Shown here: positions 46,967-56,133 of the stretch, piece by piece
Position numbering within the stretch: position 1 is the stretch's first letter
Layout: every line of letters starts with the position of its first letter
Source: Labilithrix sp.
GTDB taxonomy: Bacteria; Myxococcota_A; Polyangia; Polyangiales; Polyangiaceae
Assembly (NCBI GenBank): GCA_019637175.1
Contig: JAHBWD010000001.1
Span: 310,001 to 374,000 of the forward strand
DNA length: 64,000 nucleotides
Reading direction: 5' to 3'
Notes under the pieces: model-generated
What the model saw: only the letters and a program-made list of their open reading frames with translations
Told to the model about the DNA's origin: nothing
Databases searched by the model: none
Program-made: the position numbers and the translations under genes

Positions 46967-47872
46967 TCAACGCAGCGATTCGAAGAACATCCACGTGACG
47001 CGGCCGGCGTCCTTCCAGAGCCCGTGGCCGAGCGCGGGGATCGCGCAGCTGCCCACGCTCTGTGCGCAGCTCTGGAACGCGACGCACGGCGGCGACCACG
47101 CGGGCGTCGTGCCCGTCGCGCATCGGTTGGCGCGCGTCCAGTGGTCGAGGCTCTTCTTCCCTTCGCTCGGCAGCACGGTGCGATCGGCGCTGCCGTGGAC
47201 GACGAGCGCCGCCACCGCCTTGCCCGGGCACACGAGGCGGCCTTCGGCGTCGTACGTGCCCTTCGTCTCGTAGGGTCCGCCGCCCGCGTGGGTCACGATC
47301 CCCCGGATGCGGTCACCGCGCCGGCACGCGAGCTGATTCGCCATGTACGCGCCGTTGCTGAAGCCGGTGACGAACACGCGCCGAGGATCGACGCAGAGCG
47401 CGCCGTGCAGCGTGAAGAGGAGCGCGTCGAAGAGCGCGACGTCGCCGTTCGACGAGGCGGGCGCGTCGAGATCCCAGGTTCCGCCGATCGCGTCCGGATA
47501 CACGAAGATCGCGCCGCCGCCCGCGACGCGCTCGAGATCGGTCTGCGTTCGCGCGGCTCGCGCCGTGCCGCCGCCTCCGTGGAGGACGACGACGACGGGG
47601 TAGGGGCGGTCGGGCGCGTAGCCTTCGGGGACGACGACGATCGCCGCGCGCGCGCGTCCGCCGGCCTCGACGCGCTCGACGCCGGCCCCGGGACGCGCGG
47701 GCCGGCCGCAGCCCGGCGCCGAGACGTCTGCGCCGGGCGTCGCCGCGGGAGGAGCGGCGACGCCGTCGGGCGGCGCCGACGCTCCGGGTAGGTGCGCGGC
47801 GGGCATGTACGGCTGCGCCCGATCCGGGGCGCACGCGAGCGCAAAGACGGCGAAGATCGACGCGAGGCGCAT
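46967..47872 (-). CDS. PHB-depolymerase/LpqC-like esterase lipoprotein
   Basis: 301 residues. The signal peptide ends in FALAC, a lipobox. The alpha/beta-hydrolase core shows the oxyanion strand VVVVLHGGGGTARAARTQTD, the nucleophile elbow VTGFSNGAYMANQLACRRG (Ser in G-F-S-N-G), an Asp in VHGSADRTV and the His in ALGHGLW. This is the poly(3-hydroxybutyrate) depolymerase/feruloyl-esterase family, secreted to the envelope. The real substrate could be any ester. It is 21 bases downstream of the propeller protein gene. Confidence 0.87.
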   Translation of the reverse strand: MRLASIFAVFALACAPDRAQPYMPAAHLPGASAPPDGVAAPPAATPGADVSAPGCGRPARPGAGVERVEAGGRARAAIVVVPEGYAPDRPYPVVVVLHGGGGTARAARTQTDLERVAGGGAIFVYPDAIGGTWDLDAPASSNGDVALFDALLFTLHGALCVDPRRVFVTGFSNGAYMANQLACRRGDRIRGIVTHAGGGPYETKGTYDAEGRLVCPGKAVAALVVHGSADRTVLPSEGKKSLDHWTRANRCATGTTPAWSPPCVAFQSCAQSVGSCAIPALGHGLWKDAGRVTWMFFESLR

Positions 47873-47893
47873 GCGGTCGTGCCGCCGGTGATA

Positions 47894-50341
47894 TCACCGA
47901 ACGAGCGAGAGGCGCGGCCCGGCGCCGAACGCGACCATGTGACCGCTCTCTTCGGCGACGTAGACGTCGCAGCGCTCGTCGACGCGGAGCAGATCGGGGA
48001 TGGCGTCGCACGGCCCGACGGTGCCGAGGTGCGCGCCGTCGCTCGGACGGAAGATCTGCACGTCGGTGTGGGGCACGAAGAGCGCGCCCGACCGCAAGAC
48101 GGGCTCGAGCTTGCGCGGGACGTCCGAGTCGAGCGTCGATCCGAGCGCGTGTTTCCAGCGCACGCCTCCGCGATCGCCGTCGACGGCGACGAGATCGCCG
48201 GTGGGCGTGTTGCCGACGAGCAGATCGTCGACCGCGAGCCACGAGGTGCCGACGGGCGCGACCGGCGTGTCGGTGTGAAACAGCGGCGCGCCGGTTTCAC
48301 GATCGAACGCGGAGAGGCGGAGGCCTCGTCGATCGCGGACGGCCACGGCGACCGAGCGCGCCGTGAGCAGCGGCGGGCCCTCGACGGTGCAGGGCGACGA
48401 AGGCAAGCGCGCGCTCCACACGGGCTGCCCGGAGTAGGGATCGATCGCGTGCAGCGTCGCGGCGCTGCTCGCGCCGCCTGCGACGGCGAAGAGCGTGTCG
48501 TGATCGACCGCGGGCGCCGCGCAGAAGCGGAGGCGATCGCGCACGCGCCAGACGACGGCGCCCGTCTGGACGTCGACCGCGGTGAGCGCGCTGTCGCCCG
48601 ACGCGACGTAGAGGAGCTTGCCGACGCGCTTGAGGCGGAGAGCGCCGTGCTGGCCGAGGGCGCCTTGGTGACTGAAGGTGCTCGCGCGTCCCCACGCGTA
48701 TCGCCAGCGCGCCTCGCCGCTCGTGAGATCGATGGCGACGAGGTGTTTGTCGCCCTCGGTGACGATGAGGAGCTTGGGCAAGCCGGCGGTGTTGACCACG
48801 GCGCCGGCGCACGGGCCGCCGGCGCGCGGTGCGATCCAGCTCCGAAGGGTGACGTCGCCCGTCGCGAAGTCGTGGAGCTCGATGGTGCCGTCGGGCGCGA
48901 TGCGCGCGATGCCGGCCGGCGTCACGACGCTCGCGGCGCGGGGCGTGGGCTTGCGCCAGACGAGCTCGCCCGTCGTGCGCTCGAGGCAGAACGTCTCGAG
49001 CGCGGCGCCGATGATCAACTTGTCGCCGCACAGGAACGTCGATCGAAGATCGATCCCGGGCACGAGCGCGCGCCAGCGCTGCACGTAGCGGAGGCGCGCG
49101 GCCGCCGTCGAGGGAGGCCCGCCGAGCGTCGCCGCCTCTTGCTTGGCGCGAACCTGATGCGCGAAGGCGCGGTACGACTCGGGCGCGGGATTGATGCGCG
49201 CGTCCTGACGCCGGACCTCGCGCAGCGTGTCGCCGATCGTGCGCACGTCGCGACGGAAGGCCGCGAGCCGGAGATTCCCTCCCTGGGTGCGGTCGCGGCG
49301 GACGAGCGCGCGCACGAGCGCACGGCCGAACGCGAGCGCCGCCTCGACGACGTCGAAGAGGGAGAGCTCGGGGAAGGTGGACACGGTTCGGTCGCGCTTC
49401 TGCGCGTCGTCGGCCGCGGGGGTGATCGTCAACGCCGCGGGCGGCAGGCCGGAGCCCTCGGCGGCCGAGGCGCGCAGGCCGACCATCACGCCGCCGGCTT
49501 CGACGCGGGCGAAGAAGGGCTGCCCGCGCTCCCAGGCGTCGAGGCCGCGGCTTCCGAGATCGAGCAGGCGCTCGGCGAACAGGAAGGGATAGGTCTCGCC
49601 GAGATCGATCGATCGACCTCGAATCTCGGCGCGCATGCGCCCGCGCACGAGCAACGCGTGGAGATCGGCGCGCTCCACGCTCGGCTCGAGGGCCGCGGCG
49701 TCTTGCGGCCCGGGGCGCATCGAGAACTCGGCGGCGAAGGAGATCGGCGCGTCGCGATCGATGTCGACGGCGACCGTCGAAGAGGGAGGGACGGGCTCGT
49801 TGATCTCGCACTTGTCGGCGCGCGCGGCCTCGAGCACGCGACGCGCTTCGACGAGCTCGGTCGCGACGAGCGACGACGCAGGGTGCCGCGCGAGCGTCGC
49901 GTCGAGCGCCTCGACGACGCTCGCGCACACCTCCTCGAACACGACCTCACGGTCGTAGACCAGCACCGTGGGCTCGGCGCCGCCGCGATAGACGCTGAGC
50001 GTCGCGCTCTCCGCGAGCCGCTCGACGCACAGCTCCCACGCGTCTTCGTAGAAGCGCACGATCCTCTTGCCCCGCGGCACGCGCACGAGGTCGGCGAGCG
50101 CCCACGCGAGATCGCGGAGGACGCACGAGGCGTGACGCTCGGTCACGCGCGCGGTCACGTTCGCGCCGTGGATGAAGAGGTCGAGGACCTCGTTGCGACG
50201 CGCTTCGCGATCCCCGAAGGGGGGCATCGCGCCGCGGCGGTGCGCCGGCGCCTTCGCGGGGATCGGGGCGGGCTCGGTCCCGAGGATCTCGGGGCGGGAG
50301 CGCGCAAGCTCGGGCTCGACGAAAATTTCGAAGCTTCGCAT
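47894..50341 (-). CDS. Cytoplasmic PQQ-like beta-propeller protein with unknown N-terminus
   Basis: 815 residues with no signal peptide. The N-terminal 420 residues are of unknown type, with helical and strand segments (RGKRIVRFYEDAWELCVERL, VSTFPELSLFDVVEAALAFG). The last 380 residues are PQQ-like/pyrrolo-quinoline repeats: TTGELVWRKPTP, VQTGAVVWRVRDRLRF, IDPYSGQPVWSARLPSSP, AVDGDRGGVRWKHALGS. Seven or eight blades are expected. Lack of a signal suggests a scaffold inside the cell, unusual for this repeat. A 12-base palindrome (GTGTC-AG-GACAC, 50344-50355) lies right before its start. Confidence 0.82.
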   Translation of the reverse strand: MRSFEIFVEPELARSRPEILGTEPAPIPAKAPAHRRGAMPPFGDREARRNEVLDLFIHGANVTARVTERHASCVLRDLAWALADLVRVPRGKRIVRFYEDAWELCVERLAESATLSVYRGGAEPTVLVYDREVVFEEVCASVVEALDATLARHPASSLVATELVEARRVLEAARADKCEINEPVPPSSTVAVDIDRDAPISFAAEFSMRPGPQDAAALEPSVERADLHALLVRGRMRAEIRGRSIDLGETYPFLFAERLLDLGSRGLDAWERGQPFFARVEAGGVMVGLRASAAEGSGLPPAALTITPAADDAQKRDRTVSTFPELSLFDVVEAALAFGRALVRALVRRDRTQGGNLRLAAFRRDVRTIGDTLREVRRQDARINPAPESYRAFAHQVRAKQEAATLGGPPSTAAARLRYVQRWRALVPGIDLRSTFLCGDKLIIGAALETFCLERTTGELVWRKPTPRAASVVTPAGIARIAPDGTIELHDFATGDVTLRSWIAPRAGGPCAGAVVNTAGLPKLLIVTEGDKHLVAIDLTSGEARWRYAWGRASTFSHQGALGQHGALRLKRVGKLLYVASGDSALTAVDVQTGAVVWRVRDRLRFCAAPAVDHDTLFAVAGGASSAATLHAIDPYSGQPVWSARLPSSPCTVEGPPLLTARSVAVAVRDRRGLRLSAFDRETGAPLFHTDTPVAPVGTSWLAVDDLLVGNTPTGDLVAVDGDRGGVRWKHALGSTLDSDVPRKLEPVLRSGALFVPHTDVQIFRPSDGAHLGTVGPCDAIPDLLRVDERCDVYVAEESGHMVAFGAGPRLSLVR

Positions 50342-50448
50342 GCGTGTCAGGACACAAATCCTAGAAAGGCCGCGGGCCTCGAACGTAGTTTTCGGCCAGC
50401 CGTGCAGGAGAGTGGACAAGCCTGCATGGGCGCTGGTACGGGGCGGCG

Positions 50449-51933
50449 GTGACGACCGATTCGCCGCGCTCGGCGCGCTCGCCGCGATCGAGAGCGAAGC
50501 TCGGCCGCGCGGCGTTCGCCGCGCTCGGCGCGCTCGCTGCGCTCGTGCCGTCGCTCGCGATGTGGGGCTTCACGGTCGACGACGCGCTCATCCCGATCCG
50601 CTACGCGCACAACCTCGCGTCCGGCGCAGGCTACCGCTTCGACGCGGCCGGTCCGTCGACCGACGGCGTCACGCCGCTGCCGTGGGCCTGGCTGCTCGCG
50701 CCGATGAGCGGCGGGGACGCGCTCGTGACGCTCGCGCGGGCGAAGGCGCTCGGCGTCGTCGCCTGGACGTGCGCCGGCGCCGCGCTCGGCGCCTGCGTTC
50801 ACCGGATGGCCTCGGGGCGCGTGCGCGTCGTGACCGCGGCGCTCGCGCTCGGCGTCATGGCGCTCGCGTTCCCGATCGGCGCGTGGGCGGCGAGCGGGAT
50901 GGAGACGGGCGTCGTGACCGCGCTCGCGACCTCGGCCGCGGTCGCGCTCGCGCTCGCGAGGCCACGGGCGGCCGCCGCGCTCGCCGGCGTGTGCGGTGCG
51001 TTTCGGCCGGAGATGGTCCTGTGGGCGCTCGTGGTCGGCGCAGGAGCCGCCGCGAGCGCGGCCAAGCCGAAGCGCTGGCTCCTCGTGGCGCTCGCCGTCG
51101 GGCCGTTCGCGGCGTGCGCGCTGGTGAGGCTCGTCGTCTGGGGGAGGCCTGCGCCGCTCGCGGTGCTCGCGAAGCCGAGCGACTTCTCCCACGGCGCGAC
51201 GTACGCGCTCGCGGCCTGCGTCGTGGTGTCGACGCCGATCCTCGCGACGGCCCCGATCGCGATCGCGACGACCGGCGCGAGGGTCGCGAAGGTCCTCGGC
51301 CTCGCCTTCGTCGCCCACGTGCTCGCGGTGATCGCGGCCGGTGGAGACTGGATGCCCTTCGCGCGCTTGCTCGTTCCGGTCGCGCCGTCGCTCGTCATCG
51401 TGTTCGTCTCGACGAGCGTGGTCGTTCGGCCGGCATGGATCGCTGCGCGCCTCGTGGTCGCGTTCGCGTTCGGCCTCTTCCTCACGGCGCGCGCCGCGCC
51501 CTCGGGGCGAAGCGTCTACGGCGATCGCTCTGCGCTGATCGCCTGCGCGCGCCCCGCGCTCGCGGGCGCGCGCGTCGTCGCCGGCCTCGACGTGGGATGG
51601 CTCGGGGCGTCGACCGACGCGCGCGTCGTCGATCTCGCCGGCCTCACCGATCCGAGCATCGCGCTCTTGCCTGGCGGCCACACCTCCAAGCGCGTCGACG
51701 TGTCGATGCTCCTCGATCGCGAGGTCGACGTCGTGGTCCTCTACTCCGAGACGCGCGTCGTCGAGGCGCGTATCCTCGACTCCGATCTCTTCATCGCGCG
51801 CTTCGAGCTCTTCGAAACGCTGCCCATCCGCGGCCGGCGAGCCTCCTACAGCCTCTATCGGAGGCGAGCGGTCACTTGGCCTTCGCCGGCGTCACCACGA
51901 TCCGAACCCCCGACGGAGTCGGCGTCTCCGTGA
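50449..51933 (+). CDS. GT-C-like integral membrane glycosyltransferase
   Basis: 494 residues with about ten hydrophobic helices. The first periplasmic loop contains FTVDDALIPIRYAHNLASGA, whose Asp-Asp fits the catalytic acidic motif of polyprenyl-phosphate-sugar-dependent GT-C transferases such as the arabinofuranosyltransferase AftB group. DWMPFARLLVPVAPSL and the C-terminal soluble part (VDVSMLLDREVDVVVLYSET) agree with this. It would add a sugar to an envelope glycan on the outer face of the inner membrane. Its 3' end overlaps the convergent PilZ gene by 62 bases. Confidence 0.8.
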   Translation: MTTDSPRSARSPRSRAKLGRAAFAALGALAALVPSLAMWGFTVDDALIPIRYAHNLASGAGYRFDAAGPSTDGVTPLPWAWLLAPMSGGDALVTLARAKALGVVAWTCAGAALGACVHRMASGRVRVVTAALALGVMALAFPIGAWAASGMETGVVTALATSAAVALALARPRAAAALAGVCGAFRPEMVLWALVVGAGAAASAAKPKRWLLVALAVGPFAACALVRLVVWGRPAPLAVLAKPSDFSHGATYALAACVVVSTPILATAPIAIATTGARVAKVLGLAFVAHVLAVIAAGGDWMPFARLLVPVAPSLVIVFVSTSVVVRPAWIAARLVVAFAFGLFLTARAAPSGRSVYGDRSALIACARPALAGARVVAGLDVGWLGASTDARVVDLAGLTDPSIALLPGGHTSKRVDVSMLLDREVDVVVLYSETRVVEARILDSDLFIARFELFETLPIRGRRASYSLYRRRAVTWPSPASPRSEPPTESASP

Positions 51934-52303
51934 GCGCGGGGGCCTTCGCGTCGTCTTTGCCGCGCGCGGCGCGCCGCGCGTGAACGAGGGCGCGGACGAA
52001 GGCGTCCCAGGCCGCGCGATCCGAGCCGGAGAGCCCCCAGAACTGGAGGCCGACCCCCGCCTCGCGCTCTTCACCCGCGACCACGACGTGGACGGCCATC
52101 GCGTGCACCTCGAACGATCGATCGAGCAGCGCCACCTGGAGGCGAACGAGCGATCGCAGGGGAGGCGGATCGGTGGTCAGCACGAAGAGGCCCTTGAAGC
52201 TCACGTCGGAGGTCTCGACGGACACGAGCTTCTTGCCGCGGTACATGACGACGGGCACGCGAACGGCCACGCGGGCTTCTCGTCGCATGTTCTCGGTCGC
52301 CAT
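51872..52303 (-). CDS. PilZ domain protein
   Basis: 143 residues from ATG 52303. The PilZ c-di-GMP pocket is visible: MRREARVAVRVPVVMYRG (the R-x3-R motif), then DVSFKGLFVLT (D/N-x-S-x-x-G). These bind cyclic di-GMP and control motility or polysaccharide output. The tail (VHARRAARGKDDAKAPALTE) is disordered. It follows the Sel1-repeat gene by 90 bases on the same strand and may be the last gene of the Srf-like operon, although that is not certain. Confidence 0.88.
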   Translation of the reverse strand: MATENMRREARVAVRVPVVMYRGKKLVSVETSDVSFKGLFVLTTDPPPLRSLVRLQVALLDRSFEVHAMAVHVVVAGEEREAGVGLQFWGLSGSDRAAWDAFVRALVHARRAARGKDDAKAPALTETPTPSGVRIVVTPAKAK

Positions 52304-52393
52304 CGCTCCGATCAGGGTAGCCAGCTTTCGGCGCGCCTGCCAGGCGGGCTGTATCCCGTTGGGGATAGTTCGAGTCACCCGCACGGGTGACGC

Positions 52394-53605
52394 TCACTTG
52401 CGTGGAGGCTTCGCGCCGCCGAGCAGCCCGAGCACGAGCAGCGCGGCGAGGAACCCTGCGACGGAGAACGCGAGACCTTGGAGCGCGCGGTCGGAGTGGA
52501 GCACGCCTCGCCCGGTTCCCCACGCGACCCAACCGACGGCGCCGAGCGCGGCGCCGGCCGCGATCGCCTTGAGCACCGTGCCGAGCTTGTAGACGAGCCA
52601 CGTCGGCAAGACGCCGACGAGCGCGAGCACGACCGGGAAGAGATAGCGCGCCTCCGCGCCGAGCAGCGGGAGCGACTGCCCACGCGAGACGAGCTCGCGC
52701 GCGCCGACCGTCGCCGCGTAGCCGGCGCCGACGCCGGCGAGCATGAAGAGGATCGCGTAGCCGAACGCGCCGAGCCCGAGGGCGACCTGCGCGCCCTTCG
52801 CGTCGCTCTTCTTCGGCTTCGGTTTCTCGGCCGTCTCTTTGCGCCGCGTCTCGGCGCGCTGTTTCGCCTCGCGTGACTCCGGCGTCGTGTCTTTGCGGTC
52901 GCGCGGCGCCGCGGGAGCGAGATCGACCGCGACCGGCGGCGGCGTCGCCGTCGGCTCCGCGCTCGCGAGCGAGTCGACGAACGTCGCGCGATCGACGGCC
53001 TCGCCCCCGTCGCGGATCCGGAGCCCGTGCCCGTGAGCCTTCGCGCGCGCGAGGAGCCGCGCTCGCTCCGCTTCGTCGAGCTCGCCGGCGAGCTCGAGAA
53101 CCTGGCGCACGCACCCGAGATCGGCGAGCGCGCGCGTCCACTCCGGCGTTCCTTGATCGGCGCTCACGCGCGACGTGCGCGCGGCGTTGCGATACCAGAC
53201 GTCGGCCTTCTCGGGATCGGCCTTGTAGTGGATGCCGAGCTCGTAGAGGTTGCCGAGATAGACCTTCGCCGGGAGGCTGCCCTTCTCGGCGGCGGTGCGG
53301 AGGCGCGTCGCGCCCTCCTTGAGATCCTGCGCGACGACGGTGCTCCCGTTCATGTAGAAGAGCGCGACCGCGTACTCGGCCTCGGCGCTGCCGAGCTCGG
53401 CGGCGGCGCGATAGGCCTCGAGGCACTTCGCGAAGTCTCTTCCGCCCGGCGCCGTTCCCGCGCGATGAGCCTTCGCCATCGCGAGCAAGCCGGGCACGTC
53501 GGCGCGCCGGCGCAGCGCCTCGAGATCGAACGCGTCGCCCGGGGCTTCTTCTTCCTCCAGCGGTTCCTCGTCGCCGGCTGCGGGCCGAGGATCAGCCGGG
53601 CACAT
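52394..53605 (-). CDS. Sel1-repeat protein with C-terminal membrane segments
   Basis: 403 residues. Sel1-type repeats span about 45-145: CLEAYRAAAELGSAEAEYAV, GATRLRTAAEKGSLPAKVYL with NLYELG. A disordered Lys-rich region follows (about 205-260), then four or five helices (GAFGYAILFMLAGVGAGYAA, YLFPVVLALVGVLPTWLVYK, LAFSVAGFLAALLVLGLLGG). The Sel1 domain probably faces the cytoplasm as a binding scaffold. The start overlaps the SrfC-like stop by 14 bases, so it belongs to that operon. Confidence 0.82.
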   Translation of the reverse strand: MCPADPRPAAGDEEPLEEEEAPGDAFDLEALRRRADVPGLLAMAKAHRAGTAPGGRDFAKCLEAYRAAAELGSAEAEYAVALFYMNGSTVVAQDLKEGATRLRTAAEKGSLPAKVYLGNLYELGIHYKADPEKADVWYRNAARTSRVSADQGTPEWTRALADLGCVRQVLELAGELDEAERARLLARAKAHGHGLRIRDGGEAVDRATFVDSLASAEPTATPPPVAVDLAPAAPRDRKDTTPESREAKQRAETRRKETAEKPKPKKSDAKGAQVALGLGAFGYAILFMLAGVGAGYAATVGARELVSRGQSLPLLGAEARYLFPVVLALVGVLPTWLVYKLGTVLKAIAAGAALGAVGWVAWGTGRGVLHSDRALQGLAFSVAGFLAALLVLGLLGGAKPPRK

Positions 53606-56108
53606 CGGCGCTCTCGACGCGCTCGAGCACCTGGGTGAGGTGCACCACGCGCGCGTCTTCGATGCTGGCGGCGCGCGATCCCCCGCTGCGGACGTAGAAG
53701 TCGCCGAGCCCGGTCGACCACCGCTCGAAGTAGCGGTTGCCCGCGAAGACGATCGAGACGCCCTTGCCCGGCTGCTCGGTGGGCTCGTCGTCGAAGTCGA
53801 CGTTGCTCCAGTCGACGGCGTCGGCGCTGTCGCCTCCGTCTTCCGCGTAGCTGAGGCGCACCGGCTGCTCCGGCGTTTTGCGGCCCGCCGGCAGGAGCAG
53901 GCCGAGCATCGCGTCGGAGATCTTGACGCGCAGGATCGTCGCGACGAGCGCCGTGTCGATCTGGGTGCGCGCGAAATAGGGGAAGACCGCGTTGCCCAGC
54001 ACGGGGAGGAGCAGCTTCGAGGTGCAGACCTCGCGCACGAAGCTCTCGGCCTGCGCTTGGGGGATCGCGAGCTCGCTGCCGCGCAGGCGCTCGGCCGCGA
54101 GCCTCGACCACCACTTGAGCACGTGGACGAGGACCTTCTTCACCTTGTCGCTCGCCTTGATGCTCATGGGCGCCACGACGTCGAGGACCTTCTTCACCTC
54201 GGCCTCGACGTCGGGCTCTGGCGCGACGACGAGATCGACGAACTCGCCGAAGACCGCGCCCGTGCAGCGGCGGCTCATCTCCGCCTCGATCGCGGAGACG
54301 AGCTGCTTCGCGTCTTCGAGGCGCCGCTCGCGCTCCTCGGCCTCGTCGCGCGAGGGCGTCAGCGCCTTGAGCACGCTGAGGAGCTCGGAGCGGATCGCGC
54401 GCGCCTCGGCGCCGAGCTCCTTGGCCTTGATGTCTTCGGCCATCTTCTGCCGCAGGTGGGTCGCGAGCAGCGGCACGCCGCTCTTCGGGAGGCCGTTCGG
54501 CTCGACACCTTCGACCGCGAGCCACTTCTCTTCGGGGCTCGCGATGAACTGCCCGACCGCGCGCGACGCGAGGTAGCCCTGCTTGACGAGATCGTAGTCG
54601 GCGTCGCCCGGCTTGAGCGCTTGCATCTGATCGGCGTACGGGTTTCGAATCCAGAAGAGGTTCGTGAACGGCCGGCCCTTGCTGCCCCAGTTGAGGATCC
54701 AGGAGCCGTGGCCGCGCGCCCAAAAGTCGACGCACGCCTCTTGGACGCGCGAATCCCAGCGATCTCTCGCGTTGTCGCTGCGGAGCGCGCCCAGGCTCAT
54801 GTCGAACTTCGTGAGCGCGAGGAAGAGGCCGGGCGCGTCGATCTCCTTCGGCTCCTTCGGCGTCGGCGAGCCGTGGCGGATCGAGAGCCAGCTCTCGACC
54901 TGCGACTGGAGCTGGATCGCCTCGGGCTTCGTGGGGCCTGGCGAGCAGAGGAGGAGCGCGGTGATCTCGCGATCGAGCGCGTACTGCTCGAAGAGGAACG
55001 TGAGCTTGCCGCGCTTGTAGACCTCGATCGCGTTGTCGAGCTTGCCCGTGTTGAGCTCGGTGGGGCCGAAGCCGTTGATCCCCTTGAGCGCGCGGCCGCC
55101 GGGGAAGTCGAGCAGATCGGCCTTCTCGAGGAGCGAGCCGGGCACCGAGCGCAGGGGCAGGCGGATCTCGGCGATCAAGGCCGCGAGGACGCCGGGATCG
55201 AGGCTCACGTCGCGCGGTGAAGGCTCGCTCGTCGTCGCCGTAACATGCGTGCGCGACGTGCCGAGGGCGTTGAGGCAGGAGGCGTCGATGACGCTCGGCG
55301 CGTCGCTCGACGCGCGCACGTGCTGGAGCGAGACCTCGACCGCCTCGACGTGACCGAGCTGCTCGGTGCCTTGCACGAGCGTGCGCATCAGCGCGTCGAG
55401 ATCCTTCGCGTAGCCCGGGCCGCCCCAGAGGAGCGAGAAGACGAGCACCCAGCCGGCGGTCGTCGCGATCTCGCCCGCGGCGATCCCCTGGCGGAGCGCG
55501 GGGTGTCGCCGGAGCTCGTTGAGGTAAGGGTGGCGATCTTGGTACTTGCGCGTCAGATCGTGCCAGACCGTCTCCCACGCGCGCGCGTAGATCGCCGGCG
55601 CGGAAGACTGGCCGGGCTGCGCCAAGCGCGCCTCGCGCAGCGTTCGCTCGACGCGATCGACGTCGAGGGGAGGCGAGGTGCACTCGACGAGGAAGCCGGT
55701 CGCCATCGACTGGAGCACGCTCTCGAGCGGGAGCAGCTCGCAGTAGAAGTCGCCTTTGCGAAGCGGCGCCGATCCCGCCTTCGAGGTGAAGCGCGTGACC
55801 GTGCCCGTCGACTCGACGCCCTTGGCCGGGTTGATCTCTTTGAGGAAGTCGACCTCGCGGTCGCGCGCCATGACCTCGAGCGATCCGAGCTCGTGCGAGA
55901 GCAGCGCGCCGACGAGGAACGACTTTCCCGCTTGCGAGGGCCCGAAGAAGCCGACGCTCTGGCGCCGCGCCCACGCGCGACGGAGCTTGCGCGTGCGAAG
56001 CGCGAGATCGCGCAAGACGAGCGCCTCTCCCTGGGCCTCGGCGTTGCCCGCGACCGCGCCTTGGGCTTCGCCGATCGCGGTCTCGAGGGTGTGGATCAGG
56101 TCGCTCAT
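53592..56108 (-). CDS. srfC: SrfC-family P-loop GTPase-like virulence-factor protein
   Basis: 838 residues, close to the SrfC/Virul_Fac family. The N-terminus is helical, then a P-loop GPSQAGKS at residues 56-63 (GFFGPSQAGKSFLVGALLSH). A switch-like DLLDFPGG and a TKFD motif (ALTKFDMSLGALRSD) support a GTPase-like fold. Further stretches are KLTFLFEQYALDREITALLL and WILNWGSKGRPFTNLFWIRN. In Salmonella, SrfC goes with SrfA and SrfB in an SsrB-regulated operon of poorly known role. Here the ATPase-like SrfB and the membrane-anchored partner lie upstream, 25 bases from the preceding gene. Confidence 0.86.
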   Translation of the reverse strand: MSDLIHTLETAIGEAQGAVAGNAEAQGEALVLRDLALRTRKLRRAWARRQSVGFFGPSQAGKSFLVGALLSHELGSLEVMARDREVDFLKEINPAKGVESTGTVTRFTSKAGSAPLRKGDFYCELLPLESVLQSMATGFLVECTSPPLDVDRVERTLREARLAQPGQSSAPAIYARAWETVWHDLTRKYQDRHPYLNELRRHPALRQGIAAGEIATTAGWVLVFSLLWGGPGYAKDLDALMRTLVQGTEQLGHVEAVEVSLQHVRASSDAPSVIDASCLNALGTSRTHVTATTSEPSPRDVSLDPGVLAALIAEIRLPLRSVPGSLLEKADLLDFPGGRALKGINGFGPTELNTGKLDNAIEVYKRGKLTFLFEQYALDREITALLLCSPGPTKPEAIQLQSQVESWLSIRHGSPTPKEPKEIDAPGLFLALTKFDMSLGALRSDNARDRWDSRVQEACVDFWARGHGSWILNWGSKGRPFTNLFWIRNPYADQMQALKPGDADYDLVKQGYLASRAVGQFIASPEEKWLAVEGVEPNGLPKSGVPLLATHLRQKMAEDIKAKELGAEARAIRSELLSVLKALTPSRDEAEERERRLEDAKQLVSAIEAEMSRRCTGAVFGEFVDLVVAPEPDVEAEVKKVLDVVAPMSIKASDKVKKVLVHVLKWWSRLAAERLRGSELAIPQAQAESFVREVCTSKLLLPVLGNAVFPYFARTQIDTALVATILRVKISDAMLGLLLPAGRKTPEQPVRLSYAEDGGDSADAVDWSNVDFDDEPTEQPGKGVSIVFAGNRYFERWSTGLGDFYVRSGGSRAASIEDARVVHLTQVLERVESADVPG

Positions 56109-56133
56109 CGATCGCCCATTGTAACCGCGCGCG

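Noticed and set aside
47792..50452. A long frame opposite the PQQ-like propeller gene
   Set aside because: Low-complexity Arg/Ala/Asp composition without any motif; shadow of the propeller gene.
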